Origin: Madurella fahalii
Taxonomy: Eukaryota > Ascomycota > Sordariomycetes > Sordariales
Reading direction: 5' to 3'
Assembly: GCA_029876055.1 (NCBI GenBank)
Contig: CM056875.1
Location: 1,736,001 to 1,800,000 of the forward strand
DNA length: 64,000 nt
In this document: positions 37,401-47,340 of the stretch, in pieces
How positions within the stretch are numbered: the first letter of the stretch is position 1
Layout: every line of letters begins with the position of its first letter
The notes under the pieces: generated by a model
Database searches by the model: none
What the model was told of the DNA's origin: nothing
What the model saw: only the letters and a program-made list of their open reading frames with translations
Translations under genes and position numbers: made by a program

Positions 37401-37989
37401 CTAGTGACGGAAAACCTCTTTAGTTCGGTATTGAGGATGTCCGGGCCAGTGAATATGTGGTTGCACTACGATGTGAGTCGGCTTTAAGAACGGCTCAGAA
37501 GGCATCCGGGAGCAAGTGTTGACGATGAGTTCGCAGGTCATGGCGAACGTCTATTGCCAGATTGGCGGGTCGAAACGACTCATCCTCTTTCCTCCATCAG
37601 ACGTTGAGCACTTGTCCTTTGCCCCAGGAGCGTCCAGTTCCAGCATAGACGTCTTTTCATCCCTCGACTCGCCCGAGTTAGCGCAAACTCACCCTTACGA
37701 GGCCGTGCTGATGCCGGGGGAAGTGCTGTTTTTGCCCCCATTGTGGTTGCATACAGCCACCCCAATCTCGGACCAAAGCATCGCGGTCAATGTCTTCTTC
37801 CGGGATCTGGATGGTGGTCACTATGCGGCCGGGCGGGACGTGTATGGCAACCGGGATCTGGCGGCGTACGAAAAAGGGAGGCAGGATGTTGCTCGCATTG
37901 CCAATAGCTTCCAGAAGTTGCCGGCGGAGGCGAGGGAGTTTTATCTCTTGAGGCTGGCGGATGAGCTACGCCGCAAGGCGCGGTGCTAA
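34498..37989 (+). CDS. ppm2: tRNA wybutosine-synthesising protein 4 (leucine carboxyl methyltransferase fold + Kelch-like + JmjC)
   Basis: Seven exons: 34498-34587, 34671-34897, 34955-35325, 35377-36413, 36467-37126, 37182-37472, 37537-37989; about 1,042 aa. The methyltransferase part has KLYYPNEPHFFRHFVKKF, the SAM motif NLGCGSDVLPWQCLTRYPDD (created by splicing) and FVDVDFPDLIERK. A Kelch-like middle region follows (GGRGSPLGPLKDCWLFD; LFGGRGETAPFDRSLLYHP). The C-terminus is a JmjC-type domain (NMWLHYDVMANVYCQIGGSK). In yeast and animals TYW4/Ppm2 methylates and methoxycarbonylates the wybutosine base at position 37 of tRNA-Phe. Intron 35326-35376 is 51 nt and in frame, so an unspliced reading adds 17 residues; the homologous reading (GDAEFVLLEQ) supports splicing. 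All junctions restore conserved sequence. Confidence 0.92.
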
Positions 37990-38774
37990 TGTGGCCGCTC
38001 ACCAGTGTCGACAGACTCGATCGCGAGGGTGCTGATTCAGCTCAAAAGACTTGATTGAGCCGGCTTACCCAGATTCTCGCATGTGATGGGGCCACCGTCC
38101 TACCAGAGGGCGATGCAGGGCTGTTAGCCAAGATGCTCAAGACCCAGATGCCGTGCGCCAATGACGAAGGATGCTTCAGATCGAGTCAGCCAGACACATG
38201 CACCAAGGGCCGCCCCCGACAGGTCCGCCAAGCCGCGGCGCCAAGTGGACGGCGTGGCCAACTCAAAACAGCATAAAGCGACAAAGCCATCCTCGCGACC
38301 AAGAATAGAAGCAGACGAAGACGAGAGGCTTTCCTGTATTGATTGAACTCGGATTCACGACATGCACCCCTGATGATTGTCTTTGTTGAGCCTTTTGAGG
38401 CGGCTTTTGAATTGTGATTTCTGTGCTTCTGTAACTTAGTTTCTGATCGGCGACCAAATCAAGATCGCTGTTATCTCGCGCTTCGGGCCTTGCTCTGCCA
38501 AGCGCGCCAAGCAATCGCATCAATTTGTGGCCCGTGCATCGCCCGCACCTCCGTCTATCCGGGATTTACCGGACTAATTTTTTCTTAGGGACCCTTTTTC
38601 CGCAAGTCACCCTCCGACCTCACTTTTTCCAAAAAGGCTCATTGCCCAAAACAAACGTCCGGAAACCTCTCGTCAGGTCCCAATTGACTCCTTCTCTTGC
38701 CCTCGCGCCCTCGGAGTGCCAAAGACCAAAACTCCACTCACTCTCTTTTTTTGTTTTCCATTCACACAGACACA
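37990..38774. other. Intergenic, phosphate-carrier upstream region
   Basis: About 785 bp with no gene supported. The last 100 bp are CT-rich and end in a good start context (ACACAATG), consistent with the promoter and leader of the carrier gene. Confidence 0.6.
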
Positions 38775-39906
38775 ATGGCTAGCTCGACGACACAAACCAA
38801 GGTCGACGCCGTCGTCCAGAAGGCTGCTGCCCCCCAGCTGAGCGGCGCTCAGCTCTACTCCAGATTCGCCATTGCCGGTGCCATCTGCTGCTCTGTCACC
38901 CACGGCGCCCTGACGCCCGTTGATGTGTACGTGCCCGTCCTCTGCCACCCGTTTTCTCGCACCATGTTGCCGCGCGCACACATCGACTGGCGGGCATTCC
39001 CGAAGCCATTGACTGCTAACAAACGAACTTGGTACAGCGTCAAGACCCGTATCCAGCTCGACCCTGTCACCTACAACAATGGCATGATTGGTGGTTTCCG
39101 CAAGGTCATCCAGAACGAGGGCGCCGGCGCGCTGCTCACTGGTGTTGGCCCTACCTTCGCCGGCTATTTCCTGCAGGGCGCCTTCAAGTTCGGTGGCTAC
39201 GAGTTCTTCAAGCAGCAATTCATCAACTACCTCGGCTACGAGAACGCCTCCAAGTACAGGACAGGCGTTTATCTCGCCTCGTCCGCCGCCGCCGAGTTCT
39301 TCGCCGACATTGCCCTATGCCCTCTCGAGGCCACCCGTATCCGTCTCGTCTCTGAGCCGACCTTCGCCAGCGGCCTGGTCAGCGGCTTCGGCAAGATGCT
39401 GAAGCAGGAAGGCGTGGGCGCCTTCTACGCCGGTTTCGGCCCTATCCTGTTCAAGCAGTAAGTTCACGAGCCGGGCCTCTCCTTCTCCCCCCTCTGTACG
39501 CATACTCACGCACGCCCCTAGGATTCCCTACACCATGGCCAAGTTCGTCGTCTACGAGAAGGTCGCCGAGGCCGTTTACCGCGTCTTCCCGAAGAAGAAC
39601 ATGTCGGACGGCCTGCAGACTACTGTCAACCTTGGTAGCGGTCTGATTGCTGGTTTCGCCGCTGCCATCGTCTCCCAGCCTGCCGACACCATGCTTAGCA
39701 AGATCAACAAGACCAAGGGTCTCCCCGGCGAGGGCACCACCACCCGCCTGATCAAGATCGCCAAGGAGCTCGGCTTCAAGGGTTCCTACACCGGTATCGG
39801 TGCCCGTCTCTTCATGGTCGGTACTCTTACCGCCTTCCAGTTCGCCATCTATGGCGATGTGAAGAAGGCTTTGGGAGCGCGGGGGGGCGTAGAAATTAGC
39901 AAATAA
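38775..39906 (+). CDS. mir1: Mitochondrial phosphate carrier (SLC25A3/Mir1 type)
   Basis: Three exons, 38775-38926, 39038-39457 and 39522-39906, give 318 aa, the usual length. Intron 1 has GTACGT, CTAAC near 39016 and CAG; intron 2 has GTAAGT and TAG. The three carrier repeats are visible: TPVDVVKTRIQLDPVTYNNG, then CPLEATRIRLVSEPTF, and SQPADTMLSKINKTKG. Each has the Px[DE]xxx[KR] signature of the family. The protein imports inorganic phosphate with protons across the inner mitochondrial membrane for ATP synthesis. The leader is CT-rich and the 3' region is AT-rich, typical of a highly expressed fungal gene. Assignment is secure. Confidence 0.96.
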
Positions 39907-40867
39907 ACGTTGAGAAAAAGAAAATGGTGTAGTCGGCATGGATGGGAATCAGGGACGAGAGGGAGGGTTGGGGGATGTAATGGCGGGATGGGCCGAATAG
40001 ACGACAGACTCTGCAGGCTTTTTCTTTTCTGGCTTGCGCATAAAAGCGGGGTTGTCTTGGGGATTCTGCATCTTTGCTCGGGTTTCCCGTCTCGTTCGCA
40101 TTTATATTTGGCCGCCGGTTGGATGGCCGCCTGGAATGATCCTTTTTCTTATGTTGCGAACTCTGGGTCGGGATCTGGTTCTGTGTCTCAGCTAGATGCT
40201 TTTATATAGAGCATAGAGCGCTTAGACAAAAGGCGCGTCCTGCCAGGGATCGACTGTACAATAGTCTAAATTCATCACATTGAGTACCCCTACGATTTGC
40301 ATGGCTGCATTCCAGGGGTGTTGTGAAACTGCGGTTTTGTTGCGATCTGGAAGGGTTTAGCGCTGCCAAGAGTTAGAGTGCAGTTAGCTGCAGGGGATCT
40401 CTTTTGTATATATACCGCTCAAAGTCTCCCACATATTGGGATCAGAACAAGGCACACTTTCTCTTCTTTTCTCCTACCAACGCTCTATTCCTGAGTTGCC
40501 TTTTCGCTCCATGCAGTGTCACAGGTTTACAATATATCAACAAGCAAAGCTAGGTCTCCACCCCACCTGATGGTTTTTATCCCGCCGTAGGGCGACCTTT
40601 GCGAGGGCTTCATTAAATGAATACTCGACAGCGGCTCATGTACGAAGATTATGACCGCCGTAGTCCTATCCGAACTCTGACTGGCTCCAATTTATGCCTG
40701 TTAGGGTATCGATGTGGGTTTTAAGCTTATAGCGGTGGAATCTAACGTCACAGGGGTCATTCGTATGCTAAGGCCGCGATGTCCGTTTCCGGCAATTTAC
40801 ACAAGACCGTCTCCAACATCGGGTATCTTGTCAGAATGAGCCCTGCATTTATATCAGTATCAATTGC
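39907..40867. other. Intergenic
   Basis: About 960 bp, AT-richer towards 40,600, with no gene seen. It separates the conserved carrier gene from the accessory island. Confidence 0.6.
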
Positions 40868-41644
40868 TTATCCGACGGTTGGCTTCCTTGCTACCACTAC
40901 CGCCAAATTAGGATCTTTGAGGAAATCAGCCCAGAAGTCGGGGTCACTCTTGACCACTTCTGTCGCCTCCGGAGGGATCACTTCAAAGTCCACCAGCCCA
41001 AGCTCTCTCCGGACATCATCCTCGAGCGTGTATGTCGACCTCATGGACGTACAGCCAAACTCAAAAGGCGGTTGCGTAAGACACCCGCACACATACTTCA
41101 GCCCGCCAGGGATCTCCTCCACATCCCGGAACGTAGCCCCGTACTTCCCATCCTTCATATACTCGGCCCCGATGCTCCGCACCCTCACGCCCAGGAACCT
41201 CCCCCCAGGCTTCAGATTCGCGACCACGTTCTCCCACATGGCCCGTAGATCCTCCGGCGACGTGGCGTGGTCAAACAGCCAGTTCGCCATGACCACGTCG
41301 TAGCCCCCGCCCCCGCCCGCGAGGTCCCGCGGCAGCGCTTTGCGGGAGGCGTCGCCCTCCAGCCACCGGATGCGGCCCTGCCGGCCCAGCCGCGCCTCGA
41401 TGTCCTGGCCCACCCGGAGCATCTCGCGGGAGATGTCGACCACGTCGACGGTGGCGGCGCCGGCGTCGATGGCGCGCCGCGCGTGCAGGCCGCTGCCGCC
41501 GCCCAGGTCGAGCACCGCGGCGCCCGTGCAGTCGCCGAGCGCTGTGCGGATGAGCTCGGCTTCGAGCTTGGCGCAGGGGAGATCTTCAACCGCGGTGTAG
41601 TTTGTGGCGACCGTGTCGTATTGTTTCTTGTCGACGGTGGTCAT
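40868..41644 (-). CDS. SAM-dependent class I methyltransferase, substrate unknown
   Basis: 258 aa in one exon, from ATG 41644 to TAA. Motif I is VLDLGGGSGLHARRAIDAGA (about residues 44-63), followed by the acidic ribose-binding strand end VDVVDISREM, motif II-like YDVVMANWLFDH and a post-motif LKPGGRFLGVRV. This is a typical small-molecule methyltransferase fold with a C-terminal beta segment (DFWADFLKDPNLAVVVARKP). No biosynthetic partner gene is next to it, so a substrate cannot be named. The coding region is much more GC-rich than the flanking DNA, marking it as under codon selection. It sits at the left end of the accessory island. Confidence 0.85.
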   Translation of the reverse strand: MTTVDKKQYDTVATNYTAVEDLPCAKLEAELIRTALGDCTGAAVLDLGGGSGLHARRAIDAGAATVDVVDISREMLRVGQDIEARLGRQGRIRWLEGDASRKALPRDLAGGGGGYDVVMANWLFDHATSPEDLRAMWENVVANLKPGGRFLGVRVRSIGAEYMKDGKYGATFRDVEEIPGGLKYVCGCLTQPPFEFGCTSMRSTYTLEDDVRRELGLVDFEVIPPEATEVVKSDPDFWADFLKDPNLAVVVARKPTVG

Positions 41645-42926
41645 GGTGGTTGGTTGCTGCCTGTACTAATCGTAGATGCTTGGTGGGTTGGGGTTCGACA
41701 AGCTGAGATTGCTCCATCACGAGTATGGTGAGATGGAGTTCCCGTTCATGATACCCCGCTCGTGGATAGCGGCTCTTGGAGGGGTAGCAAGCAAGGCAGA
41801 AACGAATCGGGGCTAGTCTGGCAGAACAGCGGCGAGTCTCTTGACGCCCCACCAAGATAGTTTTGGTAAAGAGGATGCTTGGGTTTCTCATGAATTGGCC
41901 GTTGGCACGCCATCTCATGGCTTTGCAGTCAGTTAGATTCTCAGTAATCAGTTACAAAGATTGCGTGTTTACCTACTTAGACTTTTCCCTTGCCCTATAA
42001 GGAGGTCAGTGCTCAGATACCACCAAATCAACGGATGAGGGCCTACCACGGCAATATCAAGTAGCCGGGTGCTAAGTATTGTACCATTCAAGCAGAAACA
42101 CTGATTAATTTCTCATTGGCAGGATTGCGGAGCAGCTGATGCAAAACGAAATTTTCGTGCTTTCAACACCATTGTACTACTGTTTACTTTAGACGAAGGA
42201 AGAGCAGGTTTTCTTCATACCATCCATGAATCTCTTTCGTCAGGGCGCCTGTCTTTTTTTGATTATACTAGCTTCCCGGGTTATAGTCAACATAGAAACC
42301 AGTCTATCCGTTTTGCATGAATCTAGGCGAGAGGAGCATTCCGCTAGCTTTACTAAATGATCCTTCTGCCGCTAGGACGAGACTCTGCTGGAAATACTGT
42401 GGTGCGACTGGCGCTCTTCATGCCGACGTCCTAACCAGCACGGGGTTGATGAGGCCACTATGTCCGATGGTCCCAAGGAGAGTAAGCAAACATTACCTTT
42501 AAGCGGCTGCAAGCCCAACTACTTAACCCGTTCGTAGTTGGCTAGACTCTAACTAAGGATTATAAGCGAGCGGTAACTTGGTGACTCTCTCATTTCCTCA
42601 TAATACCTAAAGTCACCATTGCATGCTGTGATATACTGTATACATAAAACGCTGCCTAGCGCCTGCTGCGGAAAGCGTTTAAGGTGCGAGCTTACCAAAC
42701 CATGATGTCACTGGCGAGCTTTGATTGTAAGCGAACCTCTGAAGGGCCACAACATAGGAGCAACAAGTCCCAAGTCGTATCTCGATTCTCGAGGGCAGCA
42801 GTCTAACAGAGTAATAGTCTGGAACAAACTTCTATTGCCGATATCGTCTCTATGTCTTGGCGCGTCCATCCTTCCCCATTAGCGATGGCAAATAATCATA
42901 GAAAGTGCGTCTATAGCCTACAGCCA
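41645..42926. other. AT-richer intergenic region
   Basis: About 1.3 kb with only short frames; no gene or repeat recognised. Confidence 0.55.
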
Positions 42927-43813
42927 TCATGCCGCCTCTAAAAGACCTTCCATGCGGAAATATTTCCTTCGGCATCGATACCTCCAGATCAACTCTTCGA
43001 TATGGTTCTTCGTTAATATATTTTCGTCATCCTCCCGCGGGTCAAAAGATACCCTCTCGAAATCGAGCGCCTTGAGGCGCTTCTTGCCATGCTCTACGAC
43101 GACCTGGTAGTTCCCAAGCTGTGGGTCATCCTGTTGAACGTTGACGGTCTGCAGCCTCTGGTAAACAGCCTGTAATAGGTCGGCCAGTTCGTCTAAATCG
43201 AAAAGCATGTTTTCGACGGATGCGAGCGAGCTGCCGCCGAGATGCTCGAGGAGTAGCGCCCTTTGTCCATTATACTGGACACGGCCGTAGCAGATTGGCA
43301 CGTCTAGTCCCTGCAGAGGCTTGAGTCTATTGTACGCCTCGACCTCGGTGTCGAACAGGCTGCGTGCGACAAGCTCCTCTATGTCTTCATGTCGCTTCTG
43401 AGACTTGAGGATGATACGGTCTGGAAGGAACCACTCAGGAAAGGCAATGCGCGCCGCGGACTGAAGGAAAGAGGGCAGTAACGCGCAAAAAGAACTGACC
43501 ACGCGCGAGACTGCCGAATGTTGGATGGAGAGTTGAAGAATGTCCGGATGACAGCTGTCAAGAATTGTGCCTTCAGCGACGACGTAGCGGGTGCGGAACC
43601 AGAAACTCTGAAGTTGGCCAGTCTCGGCTGGAGTGCGGAAGGAGTAACACTTACGATAGGTATTTGTGCGGTACCTGAGAACGGACGCTCAATGCGAGCG
43701 CTTCTTAGGCGATAACGGTCTGGCTCACCCGGGATCCTGAATCTGGGTATTTGTATCGGGAGGCTTCTCGGCGGTGGGATTTTGTCAACCGAGTCATCGG
43801 AGTTGCCGTCCAT
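42927..43813 (-). pseudogene. Kinase-like protein, frame-broken by one base
   Basis: The N-terminal frame from ATG 43813 (MDGNSDDSVDKIPPPRSLPI) gives a conserved-looking leader domain (FRIPGEPDRYRLRSARIERP; FRVSGSAPATSSLKAQFLTA). Near 43480, at a run of five T in the coding strand, the coding signal moves to another frame (ALLPSFLQSAARIAFPEWFL) and runs to the stop at 42927. Total length is one base short of 296 codons, so a single missing base explains it. The second half is kinase-like: a hinge-like LLLEHLGGSSLASVEN, a catalytic-loop-like QQDDPQLGNYQ, and a metal-binding-like ALDFERVSFD. It resembles RIO/aminoglycoside-kinase-like fungal proteins, but the usual HGD is altered to QDD. It may be a pseudogene or a sequencing error. 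Divergent from the gene at 44080. Confidence 0.6.
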
Positions 43814-43897
43814 TTTGCTTTGGCGCGATGGCCGCCAAGGTAGAAAATGGGGTTGGCCTGTCGCCCGAGACTAGCTGTCGAAACACGCGACTGCATT

Positions 43898-43921
43898 CAC
43901 GTGCCACGTGTTGCCCACGTG
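43898..43921. promoter_or_regulatory. Three CACGTG palindromes in a divergent promoter
   Basis: CACGTG occurs at 43898-43903, 43905-43910 and 43916-43921, in the 266 bp between the two divergent start codons (43813 and 44080). CACGTG is the E-box bound by bHLH factors in fungi. The arrangement suggests shared control of both genes; binding is inferred only. Confidence 0.6.
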
Positions 43922-44079
43922 ACCGCCGTCTCATGCGCCGAGGTACGAGAATGTCGAGGAGCGGCGTGTGACTTGGCCTGCCAAGTCCTGCCCAACAGCA
44001 CTATGGCCGACTCTCCTCCTCAGTTGGCACCATCATCCATTTCTTCCCCGCATTTCCCGTTCCTTTGCATCAGATAGCC

Positions 44080-45101
44080 ATGGATTCGGCAAGGGACCTG
44101 ATCTTCCAACACCCGACCAACGAAGTATACAATCCCAACTATGTTTCGTATACAGACAAGACCTGGGCGCAAGCCTATCCCCCCCTCACCAACTTCATCG
44201 TCCCACAGCACAGTCGACCACGAAGCTATTTTCCACGCAGAATTCGATTCGGCCTTTCTGCCACTGTATGCTGATGAAGACGAACGCCTCAACGAGCCCG
44301 CACGGTCGCCGAACAAGCGGTCGTGGAGGCTAGAGACTGAAGCCGATATAGAACATTGGTGGCATACTGAGGTTTCGGACGTCGTTCTATCCGCGTGGGC
44401 CAGGTACCCGGCCATCACCCAAACATGCCACACAAAGCCGCTCAGCCAAGTGAATATCCCTGAGAATGTCGACTCTACCTATGCGATGTATCTTGGTAAC
44501 ATGCGGGTTCCTATTGCAATCGGCGAGATGAAAAGAAACCTTATCGCGATTCGGGATTGGCAGACAGGCGCCCTAAATGAGTCTCAGAAGAAACTGTCTC
44601 GTGAACTGCGTGGGTAAGCTAAGCCGTTACCGATATCTGGAGGCGGTAATAGCCAAGTTTATAAGTGGGCTAATGCGCGTTAGGTACGCCGATAAATATC
44701 AGTGTCCTCAAATCTTTTGCTGGGATGGCCAGACCCTTCTAGTCCTCCAATTTCGGGCAGGCAGGTTGGAGGATATACATGATGCGAATTGCCCAGTTGA
44801 TTGTTGGGTCGTCCCGTCCGGGTTAAGCGCCTGCACTCTCCGCTTTGCGCTTTACAGGCTGCTTGTTCAAGGATTTCGAAGGTGCCAGGCCGCAGCTGCA
44901 GGGCAAATCGTTGTTGGGAACTATACACAGTACGGTCGTGAGTTCAATACGGGACGGCCTCTGTGGAGGGTCAACGACAGCTGCCAAACTGATCATTCCG
45001 AGGGGTATCAGCGAGCAGTGGATGCAGCTACTGGGGCTCTGTATTGGGCGCATGAGCAGGACCAGACTGTCATCTGGGAGACGGGTGCGTTCTGGGAATG
45101 A
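44080..45101 (+). pseudogene. Putative ExK nuclease-like protein, frame offset by one base
   Basis: Exon 1 starts at ATG 44080 (MDSARDLIFQHPTNEVYNPN). The frame is conserved-looking to TNFIV (about 44202) and then continues one base later (HSTVDHEAIFHAEFDSAFL), so the genome has one extra base, probably in the CCC at 44202-44204. The intron at 44614-44683 (GTAAGC, TAG) is intact. Exon 2 (44684-45101) encodes YADKYQCPQIFCWDGQTLLV and ends WETGAFWE. The middle holds an Asp (44471, NVDSTYAMY) followed by GEMKR (Glu 44525, Lys 44531), arranged as in PD-(D/E)xK nuclease folds. That function is an inference from a short motif. The family seems to be a fungal one of unknown role. The divergent kinase-like neighbour makes a pair. 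Confidence 0.55.
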
Positions 45102-45233
45102 ATCGTAGAGAAGCGCGATAAACACGCTTAAAGAGCGATGCTGTTGAGCGTATTATTTCAGACGGTAGAAAGCGTTTTGGTACACCGTCGCCTAGTACTT
45201 GCTCCAAATATTGACCCGGAAGTTGATTTCTAT

Positions 45234-45466
45234 GAAGAAAAAGAGAAAGGGAGAAGAAAAAGTGTAACAGAAAAGAAGAAAGAAGAAAGAAGAAGGAGAA
45301 AAAGAAAAAAGAAAAAAAGAAAAGAGAAAAGAAAGGAAAAAAGAAGAGAAAAGAAGAGAAAAGAAGGAAAGACGGAAAGACGGAAAAAAAGAAAAGAAAA
45401 GAAAAATAAAGGGTTTTAGGAGGGGGAGGGAGGGAAAAGAAAATAGGAAAAAGATAGCAAAAGAGG
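45234..45466. repeat. Polypurine (A/G) tract
   Basis: Nearly uninterrupted A/G sequence of about 230 bp, rich in AAAGA and AAGAAG. It ends about 20 bp before the left end of the transposon. The Lys/Arg/Glu frame through it is not a gene. Confidence 0.85.
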
Positions 45467-45485
45467 TTATCAATCCCCTACTGTA

Positions 45486-45530
45486 TTTGATAAGCGAGTG
45501 CACCAGACAAGCGAATGCACCACTTTCTAC
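45486..45530. repeat. Left terminal inverted repeat
   Basis: 45 bp, matching the complement of 47294-47338 except for one C/T difference (CAGACAAGCG against CAGATAAGCG). It contains two imperfect direct subrepeats (GATAAGCGAGTGCACCA and GACAAGCGAATGCACCA). Confidence 0.95.
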
Positions 45531-45569
45531 CAACCAACAACAACTATCTTCAATTGCAACACATCAACA

Positions 45570-47243
45570 CTACGAACCAACTACAATTACATCAGAAACA
45601 GCTGAATCAGACCCTTCTGCAACCTCTTGGCACGTACGGGCATTATGGCCAGGTTTGCCGCACACACCACAGCACCGAACCTTCGTACGACCCCCCCCTG
45701 CACCACTACCATCCTACTCCTTTTCTTGCGCCACCTCCCCCGCCACGGCCTCCTGGCCTGATTGATTCTGTACATCTTGTACTGCAAGCGATCCTCTATG
45801 CTATACGCGTATTCTTTTAGCTCTCCGGCGCTTGCTTAGTGCCTCGTTGGCCTTACGGAGCGCAGAAACCTCTGACCGAAGGAGGGTCACCTCGTGCATC
45901 ATAGCCGTTGTACTTTTCGTAAGCTGGTCCACAGCAGCCAACATCGACGTCGGGGAGCTATTTTGGTGGTTGGCAATGCGAGTCTTGATAAGCGTTGACT
46001 GCGCGTTGGCTTCTTAAGGGTTGTATGGCGTCTGGAATACCCAAAATTGTGGTATGCCGGCCCGCGAGTTTAAGGGTATCGGCATACGAAGCCGCACATC
46101 TAGCTTAGAAAGCACCCTCTCTGGATCGTACGGCACAAGGCCAGCACCTCTGAAGCCACCCTGTATATTCTTCTCCGTCATAGAGGCGAAGAAGGCTTCG
46201 CAGAAGCCACAGAGGAACTCAAGCTTAGTCACGTAGGTGATATACATCCGCATCAAGTCTTCAACCTAGCGACCGTACGCCTTCTTTAGCGGCCCAAAGC
46301 AGCCGATATCGAGTGGCTGGAGGAGGTGAGAGGAATGCGGAGGCATACAGAGCATGATAATATTGTTCTTCTGGCAATGGAGCTCGAATTCGGTCGAGTA
46401 GTAGCTCTCGTAGCCGTCGAGGATCAATAACCGGTATTTGCCCTTTACTCGGGGTACTGTATGGTAGTCGAAGTGCTTGATCCAATCTAGGCCTACCTCA
46501 TTGGTAGTCCAGCCATTGTCGGTAGTTGCAATCCGCCATTCGCCTGGGAGGTCGCACTCAGTATACCAGTTGAGGAGGTGGTACTGCACGGCCAAAATAA
46601 TAAACGGAGGGATAGCCCAGCCGAGTACGTTGACGCCTTGGATTACCGTCGCCCATTCACGGTTGCCAGGCTGGACCAGCTTCGCCTTACCACGGCCATC
46701 CGAGGTAGTAACCACCATACCCGCGCAGATAATGCCCATCATAAACCCCGTCTCGTCGAAGTTATAGATATCGTTATCGACAATACCGTACTTGGCCTTA
46801 GTATTCCATACGAGGGCAAACCAGTCGCCAATAACCTTTGGATCCTCGCACTTAGCCCTTTGGTAATCATACCGACGTACCCAACGCTTTCGGATCTTTT
46901 CATAGCGTTACACAAAGTTATATACCCAGCGTTTGCCGACAGGGGGCGCATCGCGAACGCGTAGCAGTTGGTTGGCCATATCTTCAACACCACATGGTCT
47001 TGGCGGAAATCCTCGCGTATCCAGCTCGACGATATATCGAACAATAGCCTCCTCTTCTTGATCTGTAAGCTTACGCGAATTGGCTGGAAGATCGCGTCGT
47101 ACAGGCTTGCCGTCGCGTCGTCGTAAGAGAGTTATATGGTACACGTTGTAGATCTTAGCCGCAGCTCGGAGGCTTAGATTTTTGTCCTTCTTAAGAGCTT
47201 CAAGGGCCAGGATCACCCTGGCTTCATTTGAAGTAGTAGGCAT
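45570..47243 (-). pseudogene. Pogo-type transposase with five premature stops
   Basis: From ATG 47243 (MPTTSNEARVILALEALKKD) to TAG at 45570-45572, a single frame of about 557 codons. Domains: an N-terminal helix-turn-helix of the psq/CENP-B type (NLSLRAAAKIYNV) followed by a second helical DNA-binding part; a DDE catalytic domain starting IYNFDETGFMMG, continuing TTDNGWTTNEVGLDWIKHFD and LLILDGYESYYSTEF, and HSSHLLQPLDIGCFGPLKKA; then a coiled coil and a CCHC zinc knuckle (CGVCGKPGHNARTC). Premature stops lie at 46908-46910, 46266-46268, 46014-46016, 45801-45803 and 45714-45716. All are TAA or TAG where CAA or CAG would fit, that is CpA to TpA. No indel is present. It cannot make an active enzyme but is well preserved otherwise. 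Confidence 0.93.
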
Positions 47244-47293
47244 CTTGGGTTGCGTATCAAAAGTCGATGTTGCGTGGGGAGGTAGCGCGTCGC

Positions 47294-47338
47294 GTAGAAA
47301 GTGGTGCATTCGCTTATCTGGTGCACTCGCTTATCAAA
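47294..47338. repeat. Right terminal inverted repeat
   Basis: 45-bp partner of the left repeat, next to the TA duplication at 47339-47340. An ATG inside it (47309) is in frame with the transposase but the better start is 47243. Confidence 0.95.
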
Positions 47339-47340
47339 TA

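Larger units (their letters stand above)
45484..47340 (-). mobile_element. Pogo/Fot1-like (Tc1-mariner) DNA transposon, complete but RIP-inactivated
   Basis: The element spans 45486-47338 (1,853 bp) with 45-bp terminal inverted repeats differing at one base, flanked on both sides by TA (45484-45485 and 47339-47340), the expected Tc1-mariner target duplication. It encodes one transposase on the minus strand without frameshifts but with five premature stops. Right next to the element lie a polypurine tract (left) and a gene fragment (right). Confidence 0.95.

Noticed and set aside
45138..45419. Lys/Arg/Glu-rich plus-strand frame
   Set aside because: Translation of the polypurine tract only.
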